A DNA stretch of 38,540 nucleotides from Clostridia bacterium. Its GTDB lineage: Bacteria; Bacillota; Clostridia; TANB77; CAG-508. Below the pieces are notes generated by a model. That model was not told the DNA's origin, ran no database searches, and saw only the letters and a program-made list of their open reading frames with translations. This document shows positions 28,713-38,467 of this stretch, one piece after another. Position 1 is the stretch's first letter. Every line of letters starts with the position of its first letter. A program made the translations under genes and the position numbers. The DNA is taken from positions 1-38,540 of the forward strand of contig JAFQSS010000032.1 in assembly GCA_017409455.1 (NCBI GenBank), given 5' to 3'.

Positions 28713-30998
28713 TTATTTATAATTTACAGCATATTTTATTATTGCTTTTAGAATATCCATATGAGTCTCTCTTTGAATATTAAAATCTAACTGTGAGTGT
28801 ATCCATTTATAATTTTTATTTTGCAAACATCCTATAAGATCATATTCTCCTATTAAAGAATTATTGTTTCTATTTCTATGTATCCCCTTATATAGTACAT
28901 CAACACTTGTTTTAAACTTAATTCCAAATAGGCCGCTATCAGTTGCTGGTTCTATTTCTGCCATATTTTTTACGTCGTTCAATTTCTTTTGTCCTAATTC
29001 AGTTATTATAGGTGTAACATTCACTTCACCTATATTGTCACTATCTTGTATAATTTCAGAAATCCCAACCTCATTAGAATCATTTCCTATTGTAATAACA
29101 TTTGTACTATCTTTTATCACATTTCCAAATGAATCTGTTAATCCCCAGTAAAACGAATCAAAAATTATGACATGATAATTATATTTCTGACTATTTATAT
29201 ATTCTTTAACATATTCATAATCATCGTAACAATATATTCGGTGTGTTGCCTGTATACTTTCATCCTCATTCAATTTGTTAGTAATATTACAAGTTGTATC
29301 CCCTTGCGAACCATCAGGAGTATATCCAATTAATAATACACTATAATAATTAACTTTATTATTAGCTCTATACTTACACTCTCTTTCCCTACCTAATGCT
29401 GTATAAAATGCTTCTCTCAGTTCTTCACCTTGTCCATTTACATATTCATAAATATCATCATATGTTGTAACATTATTTTGCATTACAATACTATCATATG
29501 ACGCATTATAATCCTTTAAAGGATAATAATATGAAGTATCTTCAGCTGTTAATTTACATTTTATAAAATCTAGATTCAATCTACCCGCACTACGATATTT
29601 ATCTTGTAATGTTCCATATTCACTTAATCCATGATATATGTTAGCATCAATATCTACTGTTCCAGTTGCCTCAAATCCCTTATCTCCAATTTTATGATAT
29701 GCTAATTTATTATTTACGCTGTCTCTTCCCAATATATATATATTCTCTTCAGTAACAACTTCTTTACTTTCTGTATTTGTAACAAGTGAATATCCATTAT
29801 AAACTTTTCCACCTATATGCAATCCTTGTAAAAAGCTTATTAAAGATATATTACGCGTTATATTATCCCACTCGTTTTCTTTTAGTTCAGGCATTTGAAA
29901 TACATTAGTAGATGATGCTCCTGAATAAATATTATAATTTGCTATGGCTACCGCTAAACTAGTTTCTATTTTATGTCTTATTACTGCTAATCTGTGTTGA
30001 TTAAAATTAGATAATTCATTTTCGATATTTCTTGTATCATCTTTTTTAAATATTGGCGTATTATCTCCGCTCCATACATTATCAATTCTAGTTCCATCAT
30101 CAGCTATTATTTCATCAACCGCATCAGCATATGTTAAATCAACCAAATCAGTCCCTCTAAGCCATTCTGTAAATTGATATGCTTTTCTATAATATGTTTT
30201 TGCATTATCATTGTTCTCTATAAATATTTTCCATGCAGTAACATCTTTAGGATCTGAAGCCTGTACTTGTAATGTACCATTAAGTATATATACAATTTGA
30301 TTATTATACAAATAATACTTCGTTCCATTTACTTTAACATAACTACACAGTTCTCCAAATAGTTCTTCTCTTAAATGCTCTGTTTTAATTTCTACATCGT
30401 TATATTCCACTTTGCCTATTGTTGGATCATATTCAATACCATCAATCAAATATCCACTTTTATTAACATATTCATCACCTATTTGGCCTTGTACTGTTAT
30501 ATAATTATCTAATGCATATGTTATTACTACATCAATATTTCCTTTAACATATCTACAACTATAATTAATATATGGTTTTAGACCATATATAGCATCAGCA
30601 TCTCCTGATATACGGTTTCCAGATTCATCATGTGTATTTTCATATGGTGAATATATGTAAAACCCATCATAAAGTGTATATACCAATGCAGGAATATAAT
30701 TATTTAAATCATCTTCTGTATATCCATTTAATTCAAATCCAGTCATTATGGAATTTCTAAATGTTGCTATAGATGCTTCTAAATCTCTGATTTTTGAGTT
30801 GGCTAAATCAGATGTTGAACTATTACTTGCATTTAATTGAAAGGCTCTTATTGCATCATATGTTGCTGATGTTAATCTAGCATCATATTCTGTTTGAAGC
30901 TTTATTGTCTGTATTTGAAATTGTGTATATTCAGAAAGTAGTAATGAAATAGGTAATATTATTATTATAAATATTATTGCCAATTCTTGTATCTTCAT
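28713..30998 (-). CDS. Large membrane-anchored protein of unknown function
   Basis: This 761-aa product is not recognised. It starts MKIQELAIIFIIIILPISLL, a short leader and single helix like those of TadE/TadG or pilin-like proteins, followed by a heptad-like region (about 25-90). The body is beta- and Tyr-rich and includes IPALVYTLYDGFYIYSPYEN near 105-125 and a C-terminal segment SLIGEYDLIGCLQNKNYKW. No catalytic motif is evident. A promoter-like pair lies at 31033-31061. The gene is upstream of nrdG with a small gap, but I see no functional link. Its role could be as a surface or pilus-associated protein, which is inference from the N-terminus only. Confidence 0.7.
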   Translation of the reverse strand: MKIQELAIIFIIIILPISLLLSEYTQFQIQTIKLQTEYDARLTSATYDAIRAFQLNASNSSTSDLANSKIRDLEASIATFRNSIMTGFELNGYTEDDLNNYIPALVYTLYDGFYIYSPYENTHDESGNRISGDADAIYGLKPYINYSCRYVKGNIDVVITYALDNYITVQGQIGDEYVNKSGYLIDGIEYDPTIGKVEYNDVEIKTEHLREELFGELCSYVKVNGTKYYLYNNQIVYILNGTLQVQASDPKDVTAWKIFIENNDNAKTYYRKAYQFTEWLRGTDLVDLTYADAVDEIIADDGTRIDNVWSGDNTPIFKKDDTRNIENELSNFNQHRLAVIRHKIETSLAVAIANYNIYSGASSTNVFQMPELKENEWDNITRNISLISFLQGLHIGGKVYNGYSLVTNTESKEVVTEENIYILGRDSVNNKLAYHKIGDKGFEATGTVDIDANIYHGLSEYGTLQDKYRSAGRLNLDFIKCKLTAEDTSYYYPLKDYNASYDSIVMQNNVTTYDDIYEYVNGQGEELREAFYTALGRERECKYRANNKVNYYSVLLIGYTPDGSQGDTTCNITNKLNEDESIQATHRIYCYDDYEYVKEYINSQKYNYHVIIFDSFYWGLTDSFGNVIKDSTNVITIGNDSNEVGISEIIQDSDNIGEVNVTPIITELGQKKLNDVKNMAEIEPATDSGLFGIKFKTSVDVLYKGIHRNRNNNSLIGEYDLIGCLQNKNYKWIHSQLDFNIQRETHMDILKAIIKYAVNYK

Positions 30999-31032
30999 AT
31001 TTACTCATCTCTCTTTTTTATTTCATATATTA

Positions 31033-31061
31033 TAATTACTACATTTATCACTTTTTGTCAA
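31033..31061 (-). promoter_or_regulatory. Candidate promoter of the 761-aa protein gene
   Basis: On the minus strand TTGACA (31056-31061) and TAATTA (31033-31038) are 17 bp apart; a better TATAAT lies four bases further at 21-bp spacing. The assignment is uncertain. Confidence 0.45.
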
Positions 31062-31097
31062 TAGATTAATTTGGTAATAAATGCATAGACAAGTTGA

Positions 31098-31121
31098 AAA
31101 GAGTGCATTTCTGCACTCTTT
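31098..31121 (-). terminator. Terminator of ftsH
   Basis: AAAGAGTGCA pairs with TGCACTCTTT around a TTTC loop, 25 bases past the ftsH stop. Confidence 0.8.
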
Positions 31122-31146
31122 GTTATTTTTGTAAATTTCTGCTGAA

Positions 31147-32949
31147 TTATGAGAAAATTTGATTAAATTCTTCTCCTTCAATTTTTTCTTTTTCTAATAA
31201 TACACTTGCTACTGCATGAAGTTTATCAACATGTTCTGTTAAAATATCTCTTGCTCTATTATAAGCTTTATCAACTATTCTTTTAACTTCCTCATCTATT
31301 AATGCTGCAGTTTCTTCTGAATAATCTTTTGTTTGTGCAAAGTCTCTACCTAGGAATACTTCTCCTTGACCTCCACCAAACATTATTGTTCCAACTTTAT
31401 CACTCATACCATATTTTGTAACCATGTTTCTTGCTATTTGTGATGCTCTTTCTATATCATTACTTGCTCCTGTTGAAATATCATTTAATATTATTGCTTC
31501 AGCAACTCTTCCTCCTAGTAATGATACTATGTTTTCTTCCATTTCTGTTTTTGACATAAATGATTTATCTTCTGATGGTCTATACATTGTATATCCACCA
31601 GCCATACCTCTTGGTATAATTGATATTTGATGTACTGGGTCTTGAGTTTCTAAGTATCTACTTACTACTGCATGACCAGCTTCATGATATGCAACTAATC
31701 TATTTTCTTTTTCACTTCTTACTCTTGTTTTCTTTTCAGGTCCCATAGTTACTTTTACCATGGCATCTTCAATTTCTTTCATTCCTATTTCTTTGAAATT
31801 TCTTCTTGCAGCTAATAATGCCGCTTCATTTAATACATTTTCTAAATCTGCTCCAGCAAATCCTGATGTATTTTTTGCTATTACTTTTAAGTCAACATCT
31901 TCTGATAATTTCTTCTTACGTGCATGAACTTCTAATATTTGTTCTCTTGCTTTAACATCTGGGCTTGATACTACTATTTGTCTATCAAATCTTCCTGCTC
32001 TTAATAAGGCTTTGTCTAATACATCTGGTCTATTTGTTGCAGCTAAGATTATTACACCTTCATTGTCTGAGAATCCATCCATTTCAACTAATAATTGGTT
32101 TAATGTTTGTTCTCTTTCATCATGTCCTCCACCTAGTCCAGCACCTCTTTGTCTACCAACTGCATCAATTTCATCTATAAAGATTATACATGGTGCAGAT
32201 TTTTTTGCTTGTTCAAATAAGTCTCTTACTCTTGATGCACCAACACCAACAAACATTTCCACAAAGTCTGAACCACTTATTATATAGAATGGAACTCCAG
32301 CTTCACCTGCAACAGCTTTTGCAAGTAAAGTTTTTCCTGTTCCTGGTTGACCTACAAGTAAAACCCCTTTTGGAATTCTAGCTCCCATATCTGTAAATTT
32401 CTTTGGATTTTTTAAGAATTCTACAATTTCTTGTAATTCTTCTTTTTCTTCATCTACTCCAGCAACATCATCAAATGTTACTCTATTTTTTTCTCCTGCA
32501 TTTACAAGTCTTGCTTTACTTTTTCCAAATGACATGCTTCCTCTTGAACTGTTTTGATTTCCACCACTCATCATTAAGAACCAGAATATAAAGAATATTA
32601 TTAATAATCCAAATGGTGTTATTAAACTTAGAACTGTAATCCAAATTGATTCTCTTTCTTCCTCTAATGTTATTTCACCCGTTTTTAAATAATCTTCTGT
32701 ATAAGTTATAAAACTATCTAAGCTTGGAATATTAACTTCTTTTTCTAATTTAGAATTTTTTAATTTTACTGAAGCCATACTTCCATCTGCAGAAATTTTT
32801 ATATTTTCAACTTCTCCGTTTTCAATACCTGTAATTAATTCAGAATAAGTCATTTTTGAACTGCTATTTTCCATTATTGATGATAGTAATACTATTACTA
32901 TTACTCCTATTATTAGCCACATTGCTAATGTCTTTATACCTTTTTTCAA
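31147..32949 (-). CDS. ftsH: ATP-dependent zinc metalloprotease FtsH
   Basis: This 600-aa membrane protease has two transmembrane helices (about 7-25 and 104-126), then the AAA+ domain and the M41 protease domain. Walker A is GQPGTGKT (200-207), Walker [16 protein letters not shown], and the zinc motif H422-E-A-G-H426. It degrades misfolded membrane and regulatory proteins at the inner membrane. The start is TTG at 32949, supported by GGAGG eight to nine bases upstream. Its own promoter lies at 32987-33015. The C-terminus is short compared with many FtsH proteins. It follows the tilS gene, the usual order in Firmicutes. Confidence 0.97.
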   Translation of the reverse strand: MKKGIKTLAMWLIIGVIVIVLLSSIMENSSSKMTYSELITGIENGEVENIKISADGSMASVKLKNSKLEKEVNIPSLDSFITYTEDYLKTGEITLEEERESIWITVLSLITPFGLLIIFFIFWFLMMSGGNQNSSRGSMSFGKSKARLVNAGEKNRVTFDDVAGVDEEKEELQEIVEFLKNPKKFTDMGARIPKGVLLVGQPGTGKTLLAKAVAGEAGVPFYIISGSDFVEMFVGVGASRVRDLFEQAKKSAPCIIFIDEIDAVGRQRGAGLGGGHDEREQTLNQLLVEMDGFSDNEGVIILAATNRPDVLDKALLRAGRFDRQIVVSSPDVKAREQILEVHARKKKLSEDVDLKVIAKNTSGFAGADLENVLNEAALLAARRNFKEIGMKEIEDAMVKVTMGPEKKTRVRSEKENRLVAYHEAGHAVVSRYLETQDPVHQISIIPRGMAGGYTMYRPSEDKSFMSKTEMEENIVSLLGGRVAEAIILNDISTGASNDIERASQIARNMVTKYGMSDKVGTIMFGGGQGEVFLGRDFAQTKDYSEETAALIDEEVKRIVDKAYNRARDILTEHVDKLHAVASVLLEKEKIEGEEFNQIFS

Positions 32950-32986
32950 TTTTCAGTCCTCCTATTTATCTTATTATACATTTGAA

Positions 32987-33015
32987 AATATAACATACCT
33001 TTTTTATTTTTTCAA
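32987..33015 (-). promoter_or_regulatory. Promoter of ftsH
   Basis: On the minus strand TTGAAA (33010-33015) and TATATT (32987-32992) are separated by 17 bp, in the tilS-ftsH gap. Confidence 0.65.
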
Positions 33016-33057
33016 TATTCTTTTCGTAACTTTTTTGTGTCCTTTTTGTTACATTTT

Positions 33058-34050
33058 TCAAACATTTCTACGGATATAAAGCTTTTTATCTTTTACTAAA
33101 AACTTAATATTTTTATTAGGTGTTAAAAATTTGTTTCCAACATTGTTATCACATAACTTAATTATATCCTCTATATGTATTTTCTCTATCCTTTGTGTTG
33201 ACCCCATTAGTTGTTTTACAGCCAATAAAATGATTCTATTTTTAATTACTTTGTCTTGCTCATTAAAATCTCTCAATTTTAATATAATTTCATTTTCGTT
33301 CTCTTGAATTAGCAATTTTTGATATATTATATTAGTTTGCTTATCCATGTAATTGCTTTCATCCGTAGCAACTTGAGATAATCTATCTATTGTTTCAATT
33401 ATATTAGGATTGAATCCTTCTTTTATATACGGAATAACGATGTTACGAATTTTATTTCTTGTATAATCATTTTCAAAATTAGTTTTATCTATTCTTGGTT
33501 CTAATTGATGTTGTTCACAATAAATTTCTATTTCTTGTCTGTCACATTCAATTAATGGTCTTATATATTTATTATCTCTAATAGGTTCTATTCCCTTAAG
33601 ACCTGAAAGGCCACTTCCCCTAAGTAAATTCATTATTATTGTTTCTATTTTGTCATTTTTATTATGTGCTATACCAATTTTATTTGCTCCAACTTTTTGC
33701 AGTACTTCTTCAAAAAAATCATAACGAACTTTTCTTCCAGCTTCCTCTGTTCCTATTTTATAAGTGTTGGCAAATTGTTGTACATCTATTCTTTTCACAT
33801 AACATTGTATGCCATTTTTTTGACAATATGATTGTACATATTTTTCATCATCAATAGCCTCTTCTCTTATCATGTGATTTATATGTGCCACATATATTTC
33901 AAATTGAAATTCTTCTTTTATTTCATTTAAAATATTTAACATAGAAATAGAATCTGGTCCTCCTGACACACCAAGAACGACTTTATCCCCAGATTCTATC
34001 ATATTATATTTTTTTATTGTTTGTAATACTTTATCTTTCATTTTAATCAT
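33058..34050 (-). CDS. tilS: tRNA(Ile)-lysidine synthase
   Basis: This 330-aa enzyme adds lysine to C34 of tRNA-Ile so that it reads AUA codons. The P-loop SGGPDS (29-34) follows GDKVVLGV, and the N-type ATP pyrophosphatase core is complete to about residue 220. The C-terminal TilS domain is short, so the enzyme is of the compact kind. I set the start at ATG 34050, which overlaps the dnaB stop and follows GGAAAGAAG. In-frame starts further upstream would run deep into dnaB. It is the last gene of the gdpP-rplI-dnaB-tilS operon, and ftsH follows with its own promoter. Confidence 0.93.
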   Translation of the reverse strand: MIKMKDKVLQTIKKYNMIESGDKVVLGVSGGPDSISMLNILNEIKEEFQFEIYVAHINHMIREEAIDDEKYVQSYCQKNGIQCYVKRIDVQQFANTYKIGTEEAGRKVRYDFFEEVLQKVGANKIGIAHNKNDKIETIIMNLLRGSGLSGLKGIEPIRDNKYIRPLIECDRQEIEIYCEQHQLEPRIDKTNFENDYTRNKIRNIVIPYIKEGFNPNIIETIDRLSQVATDESNYMDKQTNIIYQKLLIQENENEIILKLRDFNEQDKVIKNRIILLAVKQLMGSTQRIEKIHIEDIIKLCDNNVGNKFLTPNKNIKFLVKDKKLYIRRNV

Positions 34051-35377
34051 CAAATCTTCTTTCCAAATTAACAAACTTAGTATAATTACCCATCCACAAT
34101 AATTCAACAGTACCAGTTGAACCACCTCTTTGTTTAGCAATTATAACTTCTGCAATATCTTTTTTCTCGCTTTCTTTATTATAATAATCATCTCTATATA
34201 AGAACATTACAATATCGGCATCTTGCTCGATTGCTCCAGATTCACGCAAATCTGAAAGCATAGGTCTATGGTCAGGCCTTTGTTCAACAGCTCTTGATAG
34301 CTGTGACAATGCAATTACAGGAACATTTATCTCTTTTGCTAATATTTTTAAAGATCTACTTATTTCTGATATTTCTTGTTCTCTACTTGCACCTCTTTTA
34401 TTACTTCCTTGAACTAATTGTAAGTAGTCTATAACAACTAATCCAATATCTTTTTCCATTTTAAGTTTTCTACATTTAGTTCTGATTTCCATTACAGTAA
34501 TACCTGGTGTATCATCTATATATATTTCAGATTCTGATAATGGACCAATTGCTCCTGCTAATTTTACCCAATCATCTTCTTCTAATTTTCCTGTTCTAAC
34601 TTTGTTACTATCAACCATTGCTTCACTACATAAAATTCTGTTTACTAATTGGTCTTTTGACATCTCTAGACTAAATATAGCTACTGGTGCATTTCCTCTT
34701 AAAGCTGCATTTGTTGCTATATTTAACGCAAATGCTGTTTTTCCCATTGCAGGTCTTGCTGCAACAAGTATTAATTCAGACCCATGTAATCCTGCTGTTT
34801 TATAATCTAATTCTACAAATCCAGTTGGTACACCAGTTATATGTTGTTTTCTGTTATATAATTCTTCAAGTTTTGTAAAACTTTCTACTAATACATCCTT
34901 TATTGGTGTATAACCTTTTTGATTCTTACTTTGCATGATGTCAAAAATTCTTTTTTCTGCACCATCCATTATATCTTCAACATCTTCTGTTGGGCTATAA
35001 CCCAATTCAATTATTTCATTCGCTGTTTTTATTAAATTTCTTAATATAGATTTTTCTTCTACTATTTTGATGTATCTTTGGACATTAGCTGTTGTGGGAA
35101 CTTTATCTGGCAAGCTTGCCAAATACTCATATCCACCAACTTGCTCGAACTTGTCCATAGATTCTAATTCATCTTTTAATGTAATAATATCTATTGGTTC
35201 AGATTTACTATATAAATTAATTATTGCTTGATATATTGCTTTATTATCTTCTCTATAAAACGCATCTTCTTTTAATGTTTCTATTGCTGCATTTACTGCA
35301 TCTTTATCTGTTAGCATACTACCTAATACAGCTTGTTCAGCATCTATGTCATGTGGTGGTATTTTCCCTAGTTCCAT
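34043..35377 (-). CDS. dnaB: Replicative DNA helicase
   Basis: This 444-aa hexameric helicase unwinds DNA at the replication fork. The N-terminal DnaB domain (about 1-110) begins IPPHDIDAEQAVLGSMLTD, the standard pattern. The RecA-like domain has Walker A AARPAMGKTAFAL, Walker B VVIDYLQLV and the ALSQLSRAVE motif. It is encoded four bases after rplI and overlaps tilS by eight bases, so the genes are co-translated. In Bacillus nomenclature it is dnaC. Length is normal and there is no intein. Confidence 0.97.
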   Translation of the reverse strand: MELGKIPPHDIDAEQAVLGSMLTDKDAVNAAIETLKEDAFYREDNKAIYQAIINLYSKSEPIDIITLKDELESMDKFEQVGGYEYLASLPDKVPTTANVQRYIKIVEEKSILRNLIKTANEIIELGYSPTEDVEDIMDGAEKRIFDIMQSKNQKGYTPIKDVLVESFTKLEELYNRKQHITGVPTGFVELDYKTAGLHGSELILVAARPAMGKTAFALNIATNAALRGNAPVAIFSLEMSKDQLVNRILCSEAMVDSNKVRTGKLEEDDWVKLAGAIGPLSESEIYIDDTPGITVMEIRTKCRKLKMEKDIGLVVIDYLQLVQGSNKRGASREQEISEISRSLKILAKEINVPVIALSQLSRAVEQRPDHRPMLSDLRESGAIEQDADIVMFLYRDDYYNKESEKKDIAEVIIAKQRGGSTGTVELLWMGNYTKFVNLERRFDD

Positions 35378-35381
35378 ATTA

Positions 35382-35825
35382 TTATCCTCTCACATCTACT
35401 TTTATTTTTCCAGTTACTCCTTCGTATAATTTAACATCTACATGATGTATTCCTAATGTTTTTATAGTTTCTTTTAAATCAATTTTCTTTTTATCAATTT
35501 TTATTCCATGTTGTTTTTCTAAATTTTCTGATATATCTTTTGCTGAAACCCCACCAAATATTTTTCCATTTTCGCCTGCTTTAACTTCTACTTTCACCAT
35601 TATTTTAGTTAATTTTTCAGCAACTTTTTTAGCCTCTTCTTTTTCTGTATCTTTTTTAAATTGCGTAGAATCTTTTTGCGCTTGCAATTTACTCATGTTT
35701 TCAGCATTTGCTTCAACAGCTAAATTTTTCGGAAATAAGAAATTACGTGCATATCCATCTGACGCATTAATTACTTCATTCTTTTTTCCAACACCTTTAA
35801 TGTCTGCTTTTAAAATTACTTTCAT
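35382..35825 (-). CDS. rplI: 50S ribosomal protein L9
   Basis: This 147-aa protein begins at ATG 35825 (MKVILKADIKGVGKKNEV), set by AAAAGGAGAAACAAC; an earlier in-frame ATG at 35852 lies inside gdpP. The N-terminal domain has the conserved GYARNFLFPKNLAVEA and the long connecting helix, and the C-terminal RNA-binding domain includes IFGGVSAKDISENL. It sits between gdpP and dnaB, an order kept in most Firmicutes. Confidence 0.97.
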   Translation of the reverse strand: MKVILKADIKGVGKKNEVINASDGYARNFLFPKNLAVEANAENMSKLQAQKDSTQFKKDTEKEEAKKVAEKLTKIMVKVEVKAGENGKIFGGVSAKDISENLEKQHGIKIDKKKIDLKETIKTLGIHHVDVKLYEGVTGKIKVDVRG

Positions 35826-35838
35826 GTTGTTTCTCCTT

Positions 35839-37851
35839 TTATTCTTTTTCATTAAAATATTCTTCTATTTTTTCTATTAATTCTTGTTTTGCTTCTTCAA
35901 TAGTTTTATTTTCTAATTGTGCACCAGCTAAAGTGATGTGTCCTCCACCACCTAATTTTTCAAGTATTACTTGAACATTGATGTCTCCAATTGAACGTCC
36001 ACTAATACATATTTTTTCTCCCATAGTTCCTAATACAAATGATGCTGTTATATTACCTATTGTTAATAATTCATCTGCCGCTTTTGCACATATTAGATTT
36101 GCATCTTTTTCTTGTGATTCATAAGATGAAATTGCTATTGTATCATGTGTTATTTCTGATTTTCTTACAATTTCTGATATTTTATTATAACTTTCTAAAT
36201 CACTTTGAAACCATTTTTTTACTTTTATTATATCTACACCACATCTACGTAAATATGCTGCTGCTTCAAATGTTCTTACACCTGTTTTAAAAGTAAAGTT
36301 TTTTGTATCCATCATTATTCCAGCATATAAAGCTTCTGCTTCTGAAGTTGATAATTCAATTTCATTTTGTGTATATTGAATTAATTCTGTAACCAGTTCA
36401 GATGCTGATGAGGCATATACTTCTTGGAAAGTTAATATACTTTGGTCTATAAAATCTGTTCCTCTTCTATGATGGTCTATAACAACCACTTTGTTAGTTT
36501 TTTCTAATAATTCAGGTTCTTCTACATATGATTTTTTATGTGTGTCTACAACTACTAACAATGTTTCATTATTTATTTTTGATAAAGCTTCATCTTTATC
36601 AATTAATACATCTTTATATTCTTCTTGAATATTTTCTATAAATGACTTTATTGATGCAGATTGGCTATTTGTTAATATATATGCATCTTTTCTTAAACTT
36701 GTTGCAAGTCTGTAAATTCCTAATGCCGCTCCCATAGCATCTATATCTGGATTTACGTGTCCCATTATAATTACATTTTCACATTCTGCCATTAATTCTT
36801 CTAATGCATGTGCAACTATTCTTGCTTTTACTTTTGTTCTTTTTTCTACTTCTTCTACTTTTCCACCAAAGAATTGATATTTTCCCTCTTCTCTTATTAC
36901 AGCTTGGTCTCCACCACGTCCTAAAATGACATCCATTGCTGCTGCTGCAGATTTATATACTTCTTTGTCATTTTGACCTTCATTTGATATTGCTATACTT
37001 AGTGTTAATTGAATTTTGTCTTTTCTTACAATATCTTTTATTGAATCTAATATAGCAAATTTGCTTTCTTTTATTTGTTCTAAGTTTCTTTGTTCAAATA
37101 TATATACATAAGTATCTCTATCTTCTTTAACTAAAATTCCATTTGTTTCATTTACCCAGTCATATATTGTACTTTCAACTTTTGCCATTAATTGTGTTTT
37201 TTGTTCAGTATCAACTCTTTGCATTACTTCTTCATAGTTGTCTACCATTATTATACCAACACAAGTTTTTTTGTTTTCATTTTCTTTTTGCAATTCATAT
37301 TTTTCTGTTTCATCTATGAAATACAATATAAGCATATATTCAGCTACTTTTTTTCTTTCGCTTTTTTTAGTTTTAGCGAATTCAGCTTGTACTTTATATT
37401 GTTTTTTTCCTATTTCTATATTTCTTATTATAGATTTTCTTTTCTGTTCTTTATCTTTTTCAATTTCATTTTTAATGTCTATAACTAAGTCACTTATATA
37501 GTTGTTAATATCTATATTAGCAAATTCTGTTATAAATTTTGAACTTCTCCATACTATATTTCCATCTGTTTCTAATATTAATAATGGAAATGGCGCATTT
37601 ATCAAACTGCTTTTTGCAGCTGAATCTACTGTTAATGTTAAATCTTGTAGTTGTTCAGATATTTCACTTCTTCTTTTGTTATTTGCAAAATATGTGTATC
37701 CTAAAATCGCCAAATAAAATATGATTGATGGTATTATCATATTTATTTTTAGGTATGACAATATTGCTAGTAATATAAATATTATTACTAGGTATATTTT
37801 TGTTCTAGATACTAAATTATCAAATATTTTTCTATTATTTTTTTTCGACAT
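35839..37851 (-). CDS. gdpP: Cyclic-di-AMP phosphodiesterase GdpP
   Basis: This 670-aa membrane enzyme breaks down c-di-AMP. Two N-terminal transmembrane helices (about 15-33 and 36-54) lead to a PAS-like domain (about 65-150) and a degenerate GGDEF domain (about 190-310). A DHH/DHHA1 phosphodiesterase module follows, with GHVNPDIDAMGAALG and VIDHHRRG and a C-terminal GGGGHITLAGAQ. Architecture and length match GdpP (about 655-670 aa). It heads the operon, with the promoter at 37876-37904, and is 14 bp upstream of rplI. Such placement links second-messenger control with translation and replication genes. The GGDEF domain lacks the active motif, as usual in this family. Confidence 0.96.
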   Translation of the reverse strand: MSKKNNRKIFDNLVSRTKIYLVIIFILLAILSYLKINMIIPSIIFYLAILGYTYFANNKRRSEISEQLQDLTLTVDSAAKSSLINAPFPLLILETDGNIVWRSSKFITEFANIDINNYISDLVIDIKNEIEKDKEQKRKSIIRNIEIGKKQYKVQAEFAKTKKSERKKVAEYMLILYFIDETEKYELQKENENKKTCVGIIMVDNYEEVMQRVDTEQKTQLMAKVESTIYDWVNETNGILVKEDRDTYVYIFEQRNLEQIKESKFAILDSIKDIVRKDKIQLTLSIAISNEGQNDKEVYKSAAAAMDVILGRGGDQAVIREEGKYQFFGGKVEEVEKRTKVKARIVAHALEELMAECENVIIMGHVNPDIDAMGAALGIYRLATSLRKDAYILTNSQSASIKSFIENIQEEYKDVLIDKDEALSKINNETLLVVVDTHKKSYVEEPELLEKTNKVVVIDHHRRGTDFIDQSILTFQEVYASSASELVTELIQYTQNEIELSTSEAEALYAGIMMDTKNFTFKTGVRTFEAAAYLRRCGVDIIKVKKWFQSDLESYNKISEIVRKSEITHDTIAISSYESQEKDANLICAKAADELLTIGNITASFVLGTMGEKICISGRSIGDINVQVILEKLGGGGHITLAGAQLENKTIEEAKQELIEKIEEYFNEKE

Positions 37852-37875
37852 AATTATCTCCTTTTATCCTATTCT

Positions 37876-37904
37876 AGTATACTTCTAAATCCTCATTTTG
37901 TCAA
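37876..37904 (-). promoter_or_regulatory. Promoter of the gdpP-rplI-dnaB-tilS operon
   Basis: On the minus strand consensus TTGACA (37899-37904) and TATACT (37876-37881) are separated by 17 bp, with AAAGGAGATAATT before the ATG at 37851. Confidence 0.85.
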
Positions 37905-37969
37905 GCTTGGAAAAACTTTCTAGTGAATTATTGGTAATCCTCATGTTATAATATTTTTGAGGGATGCTT

Positions 37970-38452
37970 ATGAAATATATGAATACTGAGTTTGGAAATA
38001 TTATTAAAGATATATTAGCAAATGAAACTGTTCAAAATTTACGCTGTTTTAAACATCATTATGGTTCAAATCGTTATGAACACTGTCTTTCAGTTGCATA
38101 CAATTCATATAAAATATGTAAGTTTTTAGGCCTTGACCATGTTTCTGCAGCTCGTGCAGGTGTTCTTCATGATTTATTTTTATATGATTGTGAAAATCCA
38201 CAAACTAGACCACAAAATCATATTACAAATCATCCAAAAATCGCTTTGGAAAATGCCGAAAAGTTATTTATTTTAAATGATATAGAAAAAGATATAATTT
38301 TAAGGCATATGTGGCCAGTTACTTTTTCTTCACCACGCTACTTAGAAACTCTTGTTGTTACTTTTGTTGATAAATATTGTGCTATAAAGGAATGGAGCAA
38401 TTATTGCAAATATAGCATGTGGAGCTGGTATTTGAATTGGTTTTACATATAG
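37970..38452 (+). CDS. HD-domain hydrolase
   Basis: This 160-aa protein starts at ATG 37970, set by GAGGG six bases upstream; another ATG at 37964 touches the binding site. The metal-binding HD residues are H38 in YEHCLSV, H67-D68 in AGVLHDLF, H88, H113 and D134, the normal order of an HD phosphohydrolase. The substrate is not known; relatives act on nucleotides or phosphoproteins. It is divergent from gdpP, and a TATAAT lies 18 bases upstream of the start. The last 20 residues (CKYSMWSWYLNWFYI end) are Trp/Tyr-rich and probably specific to this group. A REPIN follows the stop. Confidence 0.85.
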   Translation: MKYMNTEFGNIIKDILANETVQNLRCFKHHYGSNRYEHCLSVAYNSYKICKFLGLDHVSAARAGVLHDLFLYDCENPQTRPQNHITNHPKIALENAEKLFILNDIEKDIILRHMWPVTFSSPRYLETLVVTFVDKYCAIKEWSNYCKYSMWSWYLNWFYI

Positions 38453-38467
38453 CGAAAAAGACGAGGG

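Noticed and set aside
34051-34140. Longer N-terminus for TilS inside dnaB
   Set aside because: It would overlap dnaB by about 98 bp with no homology to TilS; ATG 34050 gives the standard start.
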